The position numbers and the translations under genes are program-made. Source: a virus. From it: a stretch of 36,087 bases of DNA. Below, piece after piece: positions 26,366-34,923 of the stretch. The stretch spans positions 1 to 36,087 of the IMG/VR virus record IMGVR_UViG_3300034073_002360; one strand, written 5' to 3'. The notes under the pieces are model-generated. The model did no database searches, was not told where the DNA came from, and saw only the letters and a program-made list of their open reading frames with translations. Position 1 is the first letter of the stretch; every line of letters begins with the position of its first letter.

Positions 26366-26524
26366 CTAGGGCTTGAGGTAGCCGGCAGCGAAAGCGACGA
26401 CGGTGGCGATAGCTGCGCCCACGTCGCCGGGGATCTCTACGTTGGCAAGCGAGGCCGCGTAGATGATGAGCGTTGCGACTGCGCCGCCGATACCTGCGGC
26501 GGCAACCTTCGGGACAGGCTTCAT
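26366..26524 (-). CDS. Holin candidate (two membrane spans)
   Basis: A 52-aa frame: MKPVPKVAAAGIGGAVATLI, IYAASLANVEIPGDVGAAIA, then TVVAFAAGYLKP. Two hydrophobic helices (residues 6-25 and 34-50) joined by a short polar turn with a lysine near each end, the layout of small actinobacterial-phage holins. ATG at 26524 has GAGGAGG with a 5-6 base spacer. It immediately follows the amidase, as a holin would in a lysis cassette. It would open the membrane to release endolysins. Confidence 0.75.
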   Translation of the reverse strand: MKPVPKVAAAGIGGAVATLIIYAASLANVEIPGDVGAAIATVVAFAAGYLKP

Positions 26525-26534
26525 GAACCCCTCC

Positions 26535-27023
26535 TCAGTAGTGCTTCTTGATGAACGCCCTGAGCTGATCGCCAGGGCACGAGGTCTCGGTGACCGCGCT
26601 GTGCGGCCTGACCGGGACGTTCCTTCGGACGGTCTTGGTGCGCAGCTGCCAGATCAGCCGGCGCAACTGCAGCTTGGTCTGCCAGGTCAGCTTCTCGTCG
26701 GCGCGCATGACCACGCAGACGGCGATGGTGTTCGTGTTGTGGCCGGCCTGAGCGGCAGGAACTACTCGAGCACCGCGCCCGTAGAAGACTCGCGGGCGCC
26801 GGGAGTTGATGACGAGGTAGTTGTAGGCGATGTCGCTCCAGCCGCGCACGTTCATGTGGAAGCCTTGAATGCCCTGCACGGCCTTTATCTGCTCCTGCAG
26901 GCTGCGCTGGCCGCCCGGAGACTCGGAGTAGTGAATAAAGAGCCCGCGCACCGAACGCGGGTCCTGATAGGTGCGGTCTTTCGGCTTGCGGGCGCCCCAC
27001 TCGCGGCGGCTGATGATTCTCAC
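26535..27023 (-). CDS. N-acetylmuramoyl-L-alanine amidase (endolysin)
   Basis: A 162-aa amidase of the PGRP/Amidase_2 type. Zinc ligands His31 (LFIHYSESP), His141 (RPHSAVTE) and Cys149 (TSCPGDQL) are all present, with SDIAYNYLVIN near residue 63-73. It cleaves the bond between N-acetylmuramate and L-alanine. No signal peptide, no wall-binding domain. GTG at 27023 overlaps the stop of the peptidase gene, so both lytic enzymes are made together; together they attack two bonds in the wall. Confidence 0.9.
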   Translation of the reverse strand: MRIISRREWGARKPKDRTYQDPRSVRGLFIHYSESPGGQRSLQEQIKAVQGIQGFHMNVRGWSDIAYNYLVINSRRPRVFYGRGARVVPAAQAGHNTNTIAVCVVMRADEKLTWQTKLQLRRLIWQLRTKTVRRNVPVRPHSAVTETSCPGDQLRAFIKKHY

Positions 27024-27478
27024 TTGTTCTTCTTCCTCGCCAGCCGGTAGCGCCAGAACCACACTCGAGCGGTGCGCGTGTAGGGCCCGCGCCAGGTGCA
27101 ATGCCAGGCTTCCGAGGGAGCGTCCGAGGAGAGCTTGCCGCCCTGAATGCCCCAGCCGAAGCGGTGCCCGTACTTGCGCACAGCCGCCTGCTGCGCCGGG
27201 AGAGGCAGGTCGACGGCCTTGCCCCACCCGTGGTTGCTCGTGCCGGGCCTGGCCGCGATCGGACCCTTGCCGTTCATGTAGTTGCTCCAGAACTCCTGCT
27301 GCTTGGCGAGCGTGCGGTACGAGCTGGCCGGGCCGGTCGGGTAAAGCCAGGTGCCGGTCTTCTTGTAGACGTACCAGCGCATCGCCAGCCATGAACGCGC
27401 AGGGGCGCCCTTAGCCAGGCGGCCGCCAGGGATGTCTGAGAGCGCAGACGCCGGCAGGCGCCCGTTGAGGTAAGCCAT
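27020..27478 (-). CDS. D-Ala-D-Ala carboxypeptidase-like M15 peptidase (endolysin)
   Basis: A 152-aa zinc peptidase of the M15/VanY type. SSYRTLAKQQEFW precedes the zinc motif GTSNHGWGKAVDL (His83, Asp90), and Glu123/His126 are in SEAWHCTW: the SxHxxGxAxD and ExWH signatures. It hydrolyses peptide cross-bridges of peptidoglycan. No signal peptide. The tail is basic (RLARKKNK), perhaps for wall binding. Start with ATG at 27478, after AGGAGA. Together with the overlapping amidase this is a two-gene endolysin. Confidence 0.88.
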   Translation of the reverse strand: MAYLNGRLPASALSDIPGGRLAKGAPARSWLAMRWYVYKKTGTWLYPTGPASSYRTLAKQQEFWSNYMNGKGPIAARPGTSNHGWGKAVDLPLPAQQAAVRKYGHRFGWGIQGGKLSSDAPSEAWHCTWRGPYTRTARVWFWRYRLARKKNK

Positions 27479-27493
27479 AGAGAGTCTCCTGCG

Positions 27494-27709
27494 CTACCAG
27501 AGCGCGTTCCAAGTGCTGCCGTTGCCTGCGTACAGGCGCCCTGCGGTCGTGTCGTAGATGATGCGCCCGGCGTTGGGCGTCGGGACGGGGGCCGTGGTGC
27601 GGTTGGAGACGGTCACGATGCGCACCGCTGAGCGCTCAAGGATGGCGATTCGCCGCTCGAGCTCGGCGATGTAGGAGATGAGGTCCTGCTGCGTCCTAGG
27701 GTCGGGCAT
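27494..27709 (-). CDS. Small tail-fibre-like protein
   Basis: A 71-aa protein: an N-terminal helix (QQDLISYIAELERRIAILER) that may form a coiled coil, then a short beta motif GRIIYDTTAGRLYAGNGSTW, which is common at the ends of phage fibre and baseplate proteins. It lies between the minor tail protein and the lysis genes. Probably a virion component. Confidence 0.6.
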   Translation of the reverse strand: MPDPRTQQDLISYIAELERRIAILERSAVRIVTVSNRTTAPVPTPNAGRIIYDTTAGRLYAGNGSTWNALW

Positions 27710-27711
27710 CT

Positions 27712-28914
27712 CTACTTCCTGAAGAGCCGCACGCTGGCCGGCGTCTCAACGACGTTCTGGATGGCTTCTGGGGTAGGCGTGAGCGCCGCGTCGGTGTTGG
27801 TTGCGGTGTTGCCGGCTGCCGGTGCGGCAGGCGTAGTGACCGGCGCGTTGCCTACCTCACCCTCGAGGCTGTGCTCGGTCTCGACGCCTGAGTTGTCGAT
27901 CGTCAGGCTCAGCTTGTTGATGCGGATAAGCGCATCGGCAGCCAGCGAGCCCCGGTTGATTGTGACCCTGACCGCATCGCCGACGTTGTAGTCCAGCAGC
28001 GGCGAGGGAGCGATGGCCGGGTCGGGCGTGAAGCTGACCGTCTGCGTCCAGGCCGCGCGGACCTGCGCGTCGGCGGTGTTGACGCAGTCGGTTGACTCCT
28101 GCAGGTCTGAGCGCTGCGTAACAGCCTCCCAGCGTCCAAGGCCGCCCTCGGCGGTTGTGATGTCGCTGGTGACCGTGCTCTGGCCCTCGGTGTCGTTTCC
28201 GACGACGAAAACGCGGGTCTGCGGCGGCGTTATCTGCTGCGCCACGGACAGCACGTTGACCTGCGTACCTGGTCCGTAACCGAAGTAGGCGCTCGGCGTG
28301 GTGCTGGTGTAGATAGGGCCCACGTCCAGCGTGGCAAGCGTCGAGCCCTGCGCCTGCGGGTTGACGCGCAGGTCGGGTCCTCCCGTCATGCGGCTTATCT
28401 CAAGGACCCGGTCAAGGATGACCTCACGGCTGAACTGCAGCTCCTCGATGCGCACCGTCGTGGCGGTAACGGTCCCTGCGGTCAGGCCCGTGGCGGTGCT
28501 GGCGTTGGCTTGAGCGAGCAGCGAGGTAGTGACCGGCAGACCTCCCGAGCCGGCGATGATGCTGGCGCTGGACTGTTCGTAATACTCAATGTTGGCGCCG
28601 CTGATGCGGTAGCGAAGGAGCGCCAGGCCATCCTCGAAGGTCGCCGTTAGGCTTGCCTCGTTGTCGGCGGTCTGCTCAATACTCGTCAGGAAGCCTGCGA
28701 ACTCAAGCGTTCCATCGCGGTAGCAATACAGGCGCGGCGTGATGGAGACAACCTGCGAGATGAGGCTGATAGCCCGCTCATCGTCAACGTCGAGCTGCAC
28801 GATGGCCTTGCTCACGTCGGAGCGGTTGTATTCCAGCTGCACCTGCTTGTAGGAGCCGTCCAGAACGTCGATCGTCACCCCCGCCTGGTTAGCGAGGACG
28901 AAGTTCCAGGCCAT
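27712..28914 (-). CDS. Minor tail / baseplate protein
   Basis: A 400-aa protein starting MAWNFVLANQAGVTIDVLDG, with LTSIEQTADNEASLTATFED near residue 75-95. This is the layout of Gp37-like siphophage tail proteins, in which an N-terminal ring domain joins the tail tip and a later part carries a receptor- or spike-related region. Low-complexity Ala/Thr-rich C-terminus (PAAPAAGNTATNTDAALTPT). Follows the XhlA-like gene. Structural role in the tail tip is likely. Confidence 0.7.
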   Translation of the reverse strand: MAWNFVLANQAGVTIDVLDGSYKQVQLEYNRSDVSKAIVQLDVDDERAISLISQVVSITPRLYCYRDGTLEFAGFLTSIEQTADNEASLTATFEDGLALLRYRISGANIEYYEQSSASIIAGSGGLPVTTSLLAQANASTATGLTAGTVTATTVRIEELQFSREVILDRVLEISRMTGGPDLRVNPQAQGSTLATLDVGPIYTSTTPSAYFGYGPGTQVNVLSVAQQITPPQTRVFVVGNDTEGQSTVTSDITTAEGGLGRWEAVTQRSDLQESTDCVNTADAQVRAAWTQTVSFTPDPAIAPSPLLDYNVGDAVRVTINRGSLAADALIRINKLSLTIDNSGVETEHSLEGEVGNAPVTTPAAPAAGNTATNTDAALTPTPEAIQNVVETPASVRLFRK

Positions 28915-28917
28915 TGC

Positions 28918-29202
28918 CTAGATGCGGTCGATGGCGGCGACGAGGATGCCGGAGATAACCCCGGCTGATGCGGCGATAGCGCCGACGATTCCGAGCGTCT
29001 TCGTGCGGCGCTGCTCGCGGTCCTTCTCTACGGCGGCGATCTGCTTATCGGTGTCTTCTACGTCGTGCAGGCGATCGGAGAGAGAGTCGAGATCGTCTTG
29101 CAGTTTGCCGAGCGCCTCGCGGACGAGCTTATGGTCCTCGCGGTTTTGCTTGGCGAGAGCGTGTAGCTCGCGCTGAAGGATGAGTACCTCGCTGCTCGTC
29201 AT
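28918..29202 (-). CDS. XhlA/hemolysin-like coiled-coil membrane protein
   Basis: A 94-aa protein with a long charged coiled coil over residues 1-65 (LHALAKQNREDHKLVREALG; LSDRLHDVEDTDKQIAAVEK) and a C-terminal hydrophobic segment (LGIVGAIAASAGVISGILVA). This is the plan of XhlA-type proteins, which co-operate with holins. It lies among tail genes, about 2.4 kb before the holin. It may be a second, holin-associated lysis protein or a tail-tip membrane-interacting part. Confidence 0.65.
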   Translation of the reverse strand: MTSSEVLILQRELHALAKQNREDHKLVREALGKLQDDLDSLSDRLHDVEDTDKQIAAVEKDREQRRTKTLGIVGAIAASAGVISGILVAAIDRI

Positions 29203-29390
29203 GCGGCTTCCTCAGCGGGCGCCGGGTCTTCGACCTTCTCGACCACGAACTCCCACGCCTCACCCTCATTCAGAGCGTCGATAGCGGCGTGAGCCTTCGT
29301 CATCTCGTCGGCCTGCGCGGTCGCGGCCTTCTTGGTCTTGTGTTCGCCGAGAACGGGTCCACCCGTCGCGGCTTTGACGATGTAGCTCAT
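29199..29390 (-). CDS. Small protein of unknown function in tail region
   Basis: A 63-aa protein starting MSYIVKAATGGPVLGEHKTK, helical centre, acidic C-terminus (VVEKVEDPAPAEEAA). ATG at 29390 shares a base with the stop of the fibre-like gene. Its stop overlaps the XhlA-like ATG. Family not recognised. Confidence 0.6.
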   Translation of the reverse strand: MSYIVKAATGGPVLGEHKTKKAATAQADEMTKAHAAIDALNEGEAWEFVVEKVEDPAPAEEAA

Positions 29391-30352
29391 TACTGCGGCC
29401 CCAAGTCTTCAATGGTTAGCGACCGCACGGCGCTGCTGGCTGCGTAGCTCTGGACGCTCGTGTTGTTGGTCATAGCGGCGAACTGAACCTTGAAGGTTTC
29501 TGTCGCTCCGACAGACGGCCCGTTGAAGGTGTAAACCAGCGACCAGTCCAAAGCGTTTGCCGTGCTCAAAGAGCCCGACGGAATCTCGGCGATGTGAATC
29601 ACGGTGCTGGTTCGCATGAGCTGAAACTTCATACCTTGTGCTCCGCCGTTCGGGTACGGCTGGGTCTTAAAGCTGATGCGAAGGCGACGCGAAGCTGCGT
29701 AAGTAACGCTCGCCGACATTCCTTCGTCCTGATAGGTCGTGTGCGTTGCCGAGGTAGTCACAGCAATCGCGGAACTTGCGTAGCCCAGGACCGCATACGG
29801 AAGCGCTGACGGGCGCCGGTCGGAGATAGCCGCCGTCGCAATCGACGTAGCCCCCGCCGCAACCGTGACAACCGCAAGCGGCATACACGACGAAGGCAGA
29901 GCCGGCGTACCATTTGCCCCTGGCGCATCCGTCAAGGCGGCCGAAGCGTTAGGCGTTCCGGTAATCACGCGGACGCGAGCGAGATTCAGGCCGCCTGCGT
30001 CGTGCTGGTCGTCCTTCACCTCAAGCACGACGAGGTCGTTGCGCGGGTTTGTCGCGTCAGCCGCAGCGATGTCCACGTTGACGTTCGCCGCAGTTGGCGG
30101 CACGAAATACTTGCCCTGCGCGGTAACCGAGTCGCCGGTAACGACCGCGCCCTCTCCTGAGCTGCTCTGCACGTCGACGGTCATGTTCGCGCCAGCCGCG
30201 CGTTGAATGACCTGAAAGGAGCCGGTGCTCAGGTAGCCCTCGCCGAGGCCCGAGCCCCAGAAGCGCCGGTCGTCGATGGCTGAGTAGTTCCCTGCCTGCA
30301 GCGTGACAGGCGCCGAACCGAGCGTCGGCGTGATGGTTGCGGTGGTTGCCAT
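29390..30352 (-). CDS. Tail fibre / receptor-binding-like protein
   Basis: A 320-aa protein rich in Ala, Thr, Ser and Val. Residues 1-110 (GNYSAIDDRRFWGSGLGEGY; YFVPPTAANVNVDIAAADAT) resemble the N-terminal domain of phage tail-fibre proteins; the C-terminal half (SYRKL-free, MKFQLMRTSTVIHIAEIPSG) has a beta-sandwich look. It follows the distal tail protein, where receptor-binding proteins lie. Host range is probably set here. Exact fold not identified. Confidence 0.65.
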   Translation of the reverse strand: MATTATITPTLGSAPVTLQAGNYSAIDDRRFWGSGLGEGYLSTGSFQVIQRAAGANMTVDVQSSSGEGAVVTGDSVTAQGKYFVPPTAANVNVDIAAADATNPRNDLVVLEVKDDQHDAGGLNLARVRVITGTPNASAALTDAPGANGTPALPSSCMPLAVVTVAAGATSIATAAISDRRPSALPYAVLGYASSAIAVTTSATHTTYQDEGMSASVTYAASRRLRISFKTQPYPNGGAQGMKFQLMRTSTVIHIAEIPSGSLSTANALDWSLVYTFNGPSVGATETFKVQFAAMTNNTSVQSYAASSAVRSLTIEDLGPQ

Positions 30353-30359
30353 GTGTCTC

Positions 30360-31223
30360 CTAGGTCCAGGCCGAGCGGTAGATCAGGTCGGCCCGCGCAT
30401 TTGCGTTGAAGTTGCTCGCCACCATCTGCACCGTGCCGGTGCCGACGGGAAGCGCGAAGAAGGCTGAGTTGGCGACGTCCAGCAGGTTCAGGCGGCTGGT
30501 AGTGCCGTTGAGCTTGACGGTCCTGGCTGCGGCGTCGATCTCCAGGTAATCACCGTCTGCCACCTCGCCGGTGAAGATCAGGCGCGTGTCGTCGGTGAGC
30601 ACGACCTGCGGGCTCGAGCAGTAGCCGTAGATGCGGATGATCGGCGGCGTCGGAACCGAGCCTGAGTTGGTGTAACTCACGTCGCCGCCCGAGCTCGGGT
30701 TGTAGCCGCGGGTGTAGGTGTAGGTGTAGGTCTTGCCACCCGCCGCCGCCGAAAGAGCCGCTCCCGTACCTGTGGTGAGGGTTTGCGAATAGACGCGCGG
30801 GTCCGGGCAGGTGAAGGTCGCCTGGTACTTGATCCACGCCGCCCCGTCGGTGAGCGTCAAGGGCTGAAAGTCTGAAAGCCGAACGCCGGCCTGCAGCTGC
30901 TCGCCCGAAGCGTCGCGCGTCCACTTGAGCGTGCGCTCGGTGGTGATGGAGTCGTACATCGCAGCGGCGAGGGTGTCGAAGCTGTCGAAGGCCCCCTCGA
31001 TCGTCGAGCCAACGACCTCGCCCTCGAGCGTGATGGTGCGCGAGTCGGTGTATTTCGTCCTGACAAACGCCCCTGAGGCCTGCGAGCGCTGCGTGAGGAG
31101 GTTTCGCACCGGGGGAACGCCCTGCAGGCCCTCGGCCCTTGTGACAACGGCGCTGCTCCCAGCGGCCGTTGAGTGCAGCGTGACGTTGCCGGTAGCGGTT
31201 GAGAGCGTGATAGAGGAGATCAT
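30360..31223 (-). CDS. Distal tail protein (Dit-like)
   Basis: A 287-aa protein immediately after the tape measure gene. The N-terminus (MISSITLSTATGNVTLHSTA) and the middle RTITLEGEVVGSTIEGAFDS, then LKWTRDASGEQLQAGVRLSD and WIKYQATFTCPDPRVYSQTL, match the Dit/siphovirus tail component family that forms the hub of the tail tip. The C-terminal part is a beta-sandwich with TPPIIRIYG. ATG at 31223 overlaps the tape measure stop (ATGA). Confidence 0.82.
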   Translation of the reverse strand: MISSITLSTATGNVTLHSTAAGSSAVVTRAEGLQGVPPVRNLLTQRSQASGAFVRTKYTDSRTITLEGEVVGSTIEGAFDSFDTLAAAMYDSITTERTLKWTRDASGEQLQAGVRLSDFQPLTLTDGAAWIKYQATFTCPDPRVYSQTLTTGTGAALSAAAGGKTYTYTYTRGYNPSSGGDVSYTNSGSVPTPPIIRIYGYCSSPQVVLTDDTRLIFTGEVADGDYLEIDAAARTVKLNGTTSRLNLLDVANSAFFALPVGTGTVQMVASNFNANARADLIYRSAWT

Positions 31224-34054
31224 CGGGTAGCCAGCTGCCAGCCGAGCGCTCGAGCAAGAGCGACCGGGTCATCGGCGGTTGTCTGCGGGTAGACGTTGAG
31301 CGTTACGCCAGCGCCGCTCATGCGGGCGGTCTTGGTAGCGGAGATGACGTTGCCGCCGACAATCATCTCCGGGCCTGTCTCCCCCACAAGCGTGAACATG
31401 CCCGGAGTCAGCGGGCCACCGGAGGCGCGGCGACGGCCTCCACGGCGGCTGCCTCGACCACGACCTCCACGACGCGGCAGCGAGGCTGGTGTCTGCAGGG
31501 CGCCTTCGTCTGATGTCGACGGCGAGAACAGGCCGGTGAGGCCGTATTGGTCAAGGATGGCTGAGACGTTGGCGGCGAACTGCGCGTAGTTAGTAGCGCG
31601 CTGCGTGAGCTGCGCAAACTCAGCGTCCAGCTTGGCCTGCAGCGCAGCCTGGAAGCCGGCCACGTCGGCGTTGTTGGCAGCGTCGGCAGCTGCAACACGA
31701 GCGTCGTAGACGGCCTGCGCATTGTCGCGCTGAGCCTGCAATGAGGTGCTAAGCGAGTCAATCTCGCGCTGGCGCTCGACGTCGCGGCGGTCCTGGTCAA
31801 GCTGTGCCAGCTGAGCGTTTAGCTCGGTCTGTGCTCGCACGTTGCCGTTTGTGACTGCCTTGGCGAGCTGCGCCTCGAGGTCGGCGCGGGTTGTGGTGTA
31901 GGTGCTGTCTTCCCTTTCGCGGGCAAGACGGTCCTGCTCGGCGCGCAGAGCTCGCAGGCGCTGAGCCTCGGGACTGTTGCCGGTGGCTTCGTCAAGGTTC
32001 GCAAGGCTGCGCTGGAGGTCTCCCTCGGCTGCGCGCTTGAGGCCGTCGCGGAAGTTCTGGACGGCCTGGTCGACAAAGCCCTTGAACTGATCGCGGATAC
32101 CGATAAGGGCATCGCGGCGGCTAATTCGGCGCTCAAGGCTGTCTACAGCCTTCTGCGCATTCCGCACTTCGGTCTTCAAGGCGTTGATGCGCGCAGCCTC
32201 AGCCTTACTTACCTTGCTGCCTGCCTTGCGCTCAGCGTTACGCAGAGCCGCCTCAGCCTTTGCCAGCCGCTCCTGCTGCTGTGCGCGCTGAGGGTCAAGC
32301 CCCATCTCGCCGGTAATGGGATCTCTAAGGAAGTCACCGAGCGCCACGCCGGTCTTCGGAACCGTGGAGGCAGCCTTGGCGAGGTTCTGTGCAGCCTTTA
32401 CAACAGGGCCGGTGCGACTCATGCCGAGCGCCATGCCGGCTACGAGGTCCTCGCCGATAGCGGCAAAGACGAGCGACGGGCTCTTGCTCTTGGCTTGGCT
32501 GCGGGCTGCGTCTTGTGCTTGCTTGACGGCGTTGCGGGCTGCGTCTACTACTGAGCCAACAGCTGATGAGATACCGGAGGCGAGACCCTGACTGATCGAC
32601 TGACCGACGCCGAGAAAGCCCGAGATAAATCCTTTAGCTGAAGACAGAGCCTTGCTTAGCACCGAGCCAACGCCGCCAATGACGCTTTGAGCCGCAGACT
32701 TGATGCCCTTGCCGAGGTTGCTCATCAGCGCCTTGCCGTCTGAGAGGAAGCCGCCCTTGGACTGGCGGGCAAACGCTTGAGCACCTGTCAGCGCGTTGCT
32801 GAAGATGCCAAAGATTCCAGGCAGCCCGCGAGCAAAGCCGGTGCTGAAAGCCTTGCTGATGTCTGCGCCGAGGTTGCCCCAACCTTGGCTGCCGGAATAG
32901 CGGCTGAGAGCCGGCACGAGCTGCTGAAGCTTCTTGGAGATGTCGGGAACCAGCGCAACAAGGCCGATTAGGAGGCCGACTCGGAACGCCTTGCTCCACG
33001 CGCTCCCAGCCACCTTGCCTTTTTGCGACATAGGGCCCGCGCCTGGCAGCTGGCCGAGAATGAAGCTGTAGAGGTTGAGCGTGCTTACCGTTGCCTTGTA
33101 GGCCACCCACGCGGCTGCTGCGGCAACAATGAGGCGCGGGTGCTGAGCAAGGAACTTGCCGACGTTGAACAGCGCGGTGGCAAGCGGGCCGAAGGTGGCG
33201 ATGAGGCCCTGCACCGTCGTCTTGAACTCGCCGCCCGAGCCCACTCCCCTGCGAAACTCATCCACAAACTTGACGAGCGCGTTGGCGGCGTCGTTGAGAA
33301 TCGGCACCAGGTAGCCGCCGAGGGTCTCCAGCAGGTTGTTGTAGGTGACGCGCAGACGGTCAAGCGGCGTTGCCTGCGCCCTGGCTGATCCGCCGAACTC
33401 GACGGCCAGCTCCTTGAGGATCATCTTCTGAGCCTCGGCGGTCTTGCCGGTTTCCACCAGGCGCTTGATGACCTCCTGCTGGTCGGTGGAGAAGTTCACA
33501 CCGACGCGGCGCAGGGCGGTAATGCCGCGAACCGGGTCCTGCAGCGCCTTGCCTACCTGAATGGCTGAGCGGTTGAGGTTTTGCCCGGTGGCAACCGACA
33601 GGTCAAGAATGGCCTGCGTGGTCTGCGGGAAGATGTCCTTGCCAATGGACGTGAAGGTCAGCAGCAGGTTTTGCGCTGACTGGATGGCTTCGTCGTCGAT
33701 CGCGGTCTGCTCAGAGAGCGCCTGCGAAAGCGTCTGGATCTCTTTGGCGGTTACGCCCGCCACGCCGCCGGTTGACTTCAGTACCGCAGCGGTCTGCCGG
33801 TTGACCTTGATGGCCTCCTGCTGCTCGCGCACGGCACCGGAGACAACGGTAATGAGGCCCTGCGTGCCGATGTAGGCGCCGGCCAGCGTTGCGACAGCCT
33901 TGGCCGTCGAGCCGAAGATGCCCTGAGTCTGCCGTCCGTAGCGCCTGGTGTCCCGGCCGAACTTGTTGGTCGCGCCAAGAGCGGTACGAATACCGGCGAC
34001 GTACTGCTTGCTGTCGACGGTGAGGCGCGTCTCAACGGTACGGGTCAGGGCCAC
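31220..34054 (-). CDS. Tape measure protein
   Basis: A 944-aa protein, the largest in the genome. The N-terminus (VETRLTVDSKQYVAGIRTAL) is typical, followed by a tail-length region with hydrophobic stretches (residues 300-390: LIVAAAAAWVAYKATVSTLN; LLIGLVALVPDISK) and long charged coiled coils (600-830). The C-terminus has the signature GMFTLVGETGPEMIVGGNVI. At the usual 0.15 nm per residue the tail would be about 140 nm. GTG at 34054 has AAGGAG seven bases upstream. No cell-wall enzyme domain was seen. Confidence 0.93.
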   Translation of the reverse strand: MALTRTVETRLTVDSKQYVAGIRTALGATNKFGRDTRRYGRQTQGIFGSTAKAVATLAGAYIGTQGLITVVSGAVREQQEAIKVNRQTAAVLKSTGGVAGVTAKEIQTLSQALSEQTAIDDEAIQSAQNLLLTFTSIGKDIFPQTTQAILDLSVATGQNLNRSAIQVGKALQDPVRGITALRRVGVNFSTDQQEVIKRLVETGKTAEAQKMILKELAVEFGGSARAQATPLDRLRVTYNNLLETLGGYLVPILNDAANALVKFVDEFRRGVGSGGEFKTTVQGLIATFGPLATALFNVGKFLAQHPRLIVAAAAAWVAYKATVSTLNLYSFILGQLPGAGPMSQKGKVAGSAWSKAFRVGLLIGLVALVPDISKKLQQLVPALSRYSGSQGWGNLGADISKAFSTGFARGLPGIFGIFSNALTGAQAFARQSKGGFLSDGKALMSNLGKGIKSAAQSVIGGVGSVLSKALSSAKGFISGFLGVGQSISQGLASGISSAVGSVVDAARNAVKQAQDAARSQAKSKSPSLVFAAIGEDLVAGMALGMSRTGPVVKAAQNLAKAASTVPKTGVALGDFLRDPITGEMGLDPQRAQQQERLAKAEAALRNAERKAGSKVSKAEAARINALKTEVRNAQKAVDSLERRISRRDALIGIRDQFKGFVDQAVQNFRDGLKRAAEGDLQRSLANLDEATGNSPEAQRLRALRAEQDRLAREREDSTYTTTRADLEAQLAKAVTNGNVRAQTELNAQLAQLDQDRRDVERQREIDSLSTSLQAQRDNAQAVYDARVAAADAANNADVAGFQAALQAKLDAEFAQLTQRATNYAQFAANVSAILDQYGLTGLFSPSTSDEGALQTPASLPRRGGRGRGSRRGGRRRASGGPLTPGMFTLVGETGPEMIVGGNVISATKTARMSGAGVTLNVYPQTTADDPVALARALGWQLATR

Positions 34055-34058
34055 GCGG

Positions 34059-34265
34059 TTACTCCTTCTTGTTCATCTGCTTGATGTCTTCAGCGATGGC
34101 GGTGAGCTCGCTGAGCATCAGCTCGTCCATCTCCCACGGCCGGATGCCATAAAGGCGTGCCAGCGTCGGCGTCCACAGGTGCCGCGCCGTGAGAGCTACG
34201 AAGGGTCCGGCTCGCCCTTCTTCTTCTTGGCAGGCGCTTCCTCTTCGTCCTCGTCGGGGAGAAAC
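34059..34265 (-). CDS. Tail assembly chaperone, frameshifted (GT-like) extension
   Basis: The minus-1 frame is open from 34265 to the TAA at 34059 and has no start codon or ribosome site of its own. Read through a -1 shift at the Lys-codon run (34217-34228), the chaperone gains 52 residues (GRAGPFVALTARHLWTPTLA then RLYGIRPWEMDELMLSELTA), for a product of about 144 aa. The RPWEMDEL motif is characteristic of this family. The two forms bind the tape measure and the tail tube protein during tail assembly; the position before the tape measure is diagnostic. Confidence 0.8.
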   Translation of the reverse strand, partial: VSPRRGRRGSACQEEEGRAGPFVALTARHLWTPTLARLYGIRPWEMDELMLSELTAIAEDIKQMNKKE

Positions 34266-34492
34266 TCAAGGTCAGAAAGCGTCCAGTCGAGGACCATCTC
34301 TTCGGTGAGCTTCTTGCCAGAGCGGTTAGCGGCGACAACCACCAGGGCGGTGACGATGCCGGTGTCGCCTTGCTCGAGCGCCTCTTCGATTTGACCAGGC
34401 AGCAGGCCGGAGACGTTCTTGATCGTCTTCATCTCCCGCAGCGTGAACTCCTCGGGCACCTCGAAGGTCCCGGCCGGGCACTTGATCTTCAT
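34196..34492 (-). CDS. Tail assembly chaperone (G-like, unshifted form)
   Basis: A 98-aa acidic protein starting MKIKCPAGTFEVPEEFTLRE, with EEMVLDWTLSDLEFLPDEDE and a Lys run PAKKKKGE just before the stop. This is the G form of the lambda-style tail chaperones, made when no frameshift occurs. ATG at 34492, after GGAGCAGGG. The frameshift joins it to the downstream frame. It acts only in assembly and is absent from the virion. Confidence 0.85.
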   Translation of the reverse strand: MKIKCPAGTFEVPEEFTLREMKTIKNVSGLLPGQIEEALEQGDTGIVTALVVVAANRSGKKLTEEMVLDWTLSDLEFLPDEDEEEAPAKKKKGEPDPS

Positions 34493-34506
34493 TCCCTGCT
34501 CCTTTC

Positions 34507-34923
34507 CTAGCGGTAGCCGGCCTTGATGGCCGTCTCTTCAATCGCGCGAGCAAACTCGCTCTCGATGAACTTCAGGTTCTTGCGAACAGCAGGCGCCAAG
34601 AACGCCTTGGCGCCGCCTGAGCCGTACTCGTAGATCGCCGGGTAGGCATAGGGCGCGTTCTTGCCCTTCTTGCGCTTGGCACGGGCCTGAATGACCACGT
34701 CCTTCATGCGCACCTTCGGCTTGATGGTCTTGGAGAGCACGACGCCGTCACCATCCGGGTTGACGGCCATCTTCGCCCGCGCTATCGCGCTGGCGTCCTT
34801 TGCGACCTCGTCACCGATCTGCAGGAAAGCGTCTTTGACTTCCCTGTCCAGGCCGGCGTCAAGCTGTTTTATTGCTCGACGCCAAGCCTGGAAGTTCTCA
34901 ATGACGACGACGCTGTCTGCCAT
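34507..34923 (-). CDS. HK97 gp10-like tail component
   Basis: A 138-aa protein: FQAWRRAIKQLDAGLDREVK, DASAIARAKMAVNP, AYPAIYEYGSGGAKAFLAPA, and a helical C-terminus. The central YEYGSGG and the two helices fit the HK97 gp10-like (minor tail/neck) family. It follows the major tail protein, although gp10-like proteins usually lie before it. Start ATG at 34923 touches the major tail stop. Probably part of the neck or tail tube end. Confidence 0.72.
   Translation of the reverse strand: MADSVVVIENFQAWRRAIKQLDAGLDREVKDAFLQIGDEVAKDASAIARAKMAVNPDGDGVVLSKTIKPKVRMKDVVIQARAKRKKGKNAPYAYPAIYEYGSGGAKAFLAPAVRKNLKFIESEFARAIEETAIKAGYR

Noticed and set aside
30550-31272. Minus-strand frame of 240 aa overlapping the distal tail protein
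   Set aside because: It is a frame-shifted reading of the well-recognised Dit-like gene, Arg/His/Ala-rich and without ribosome site.
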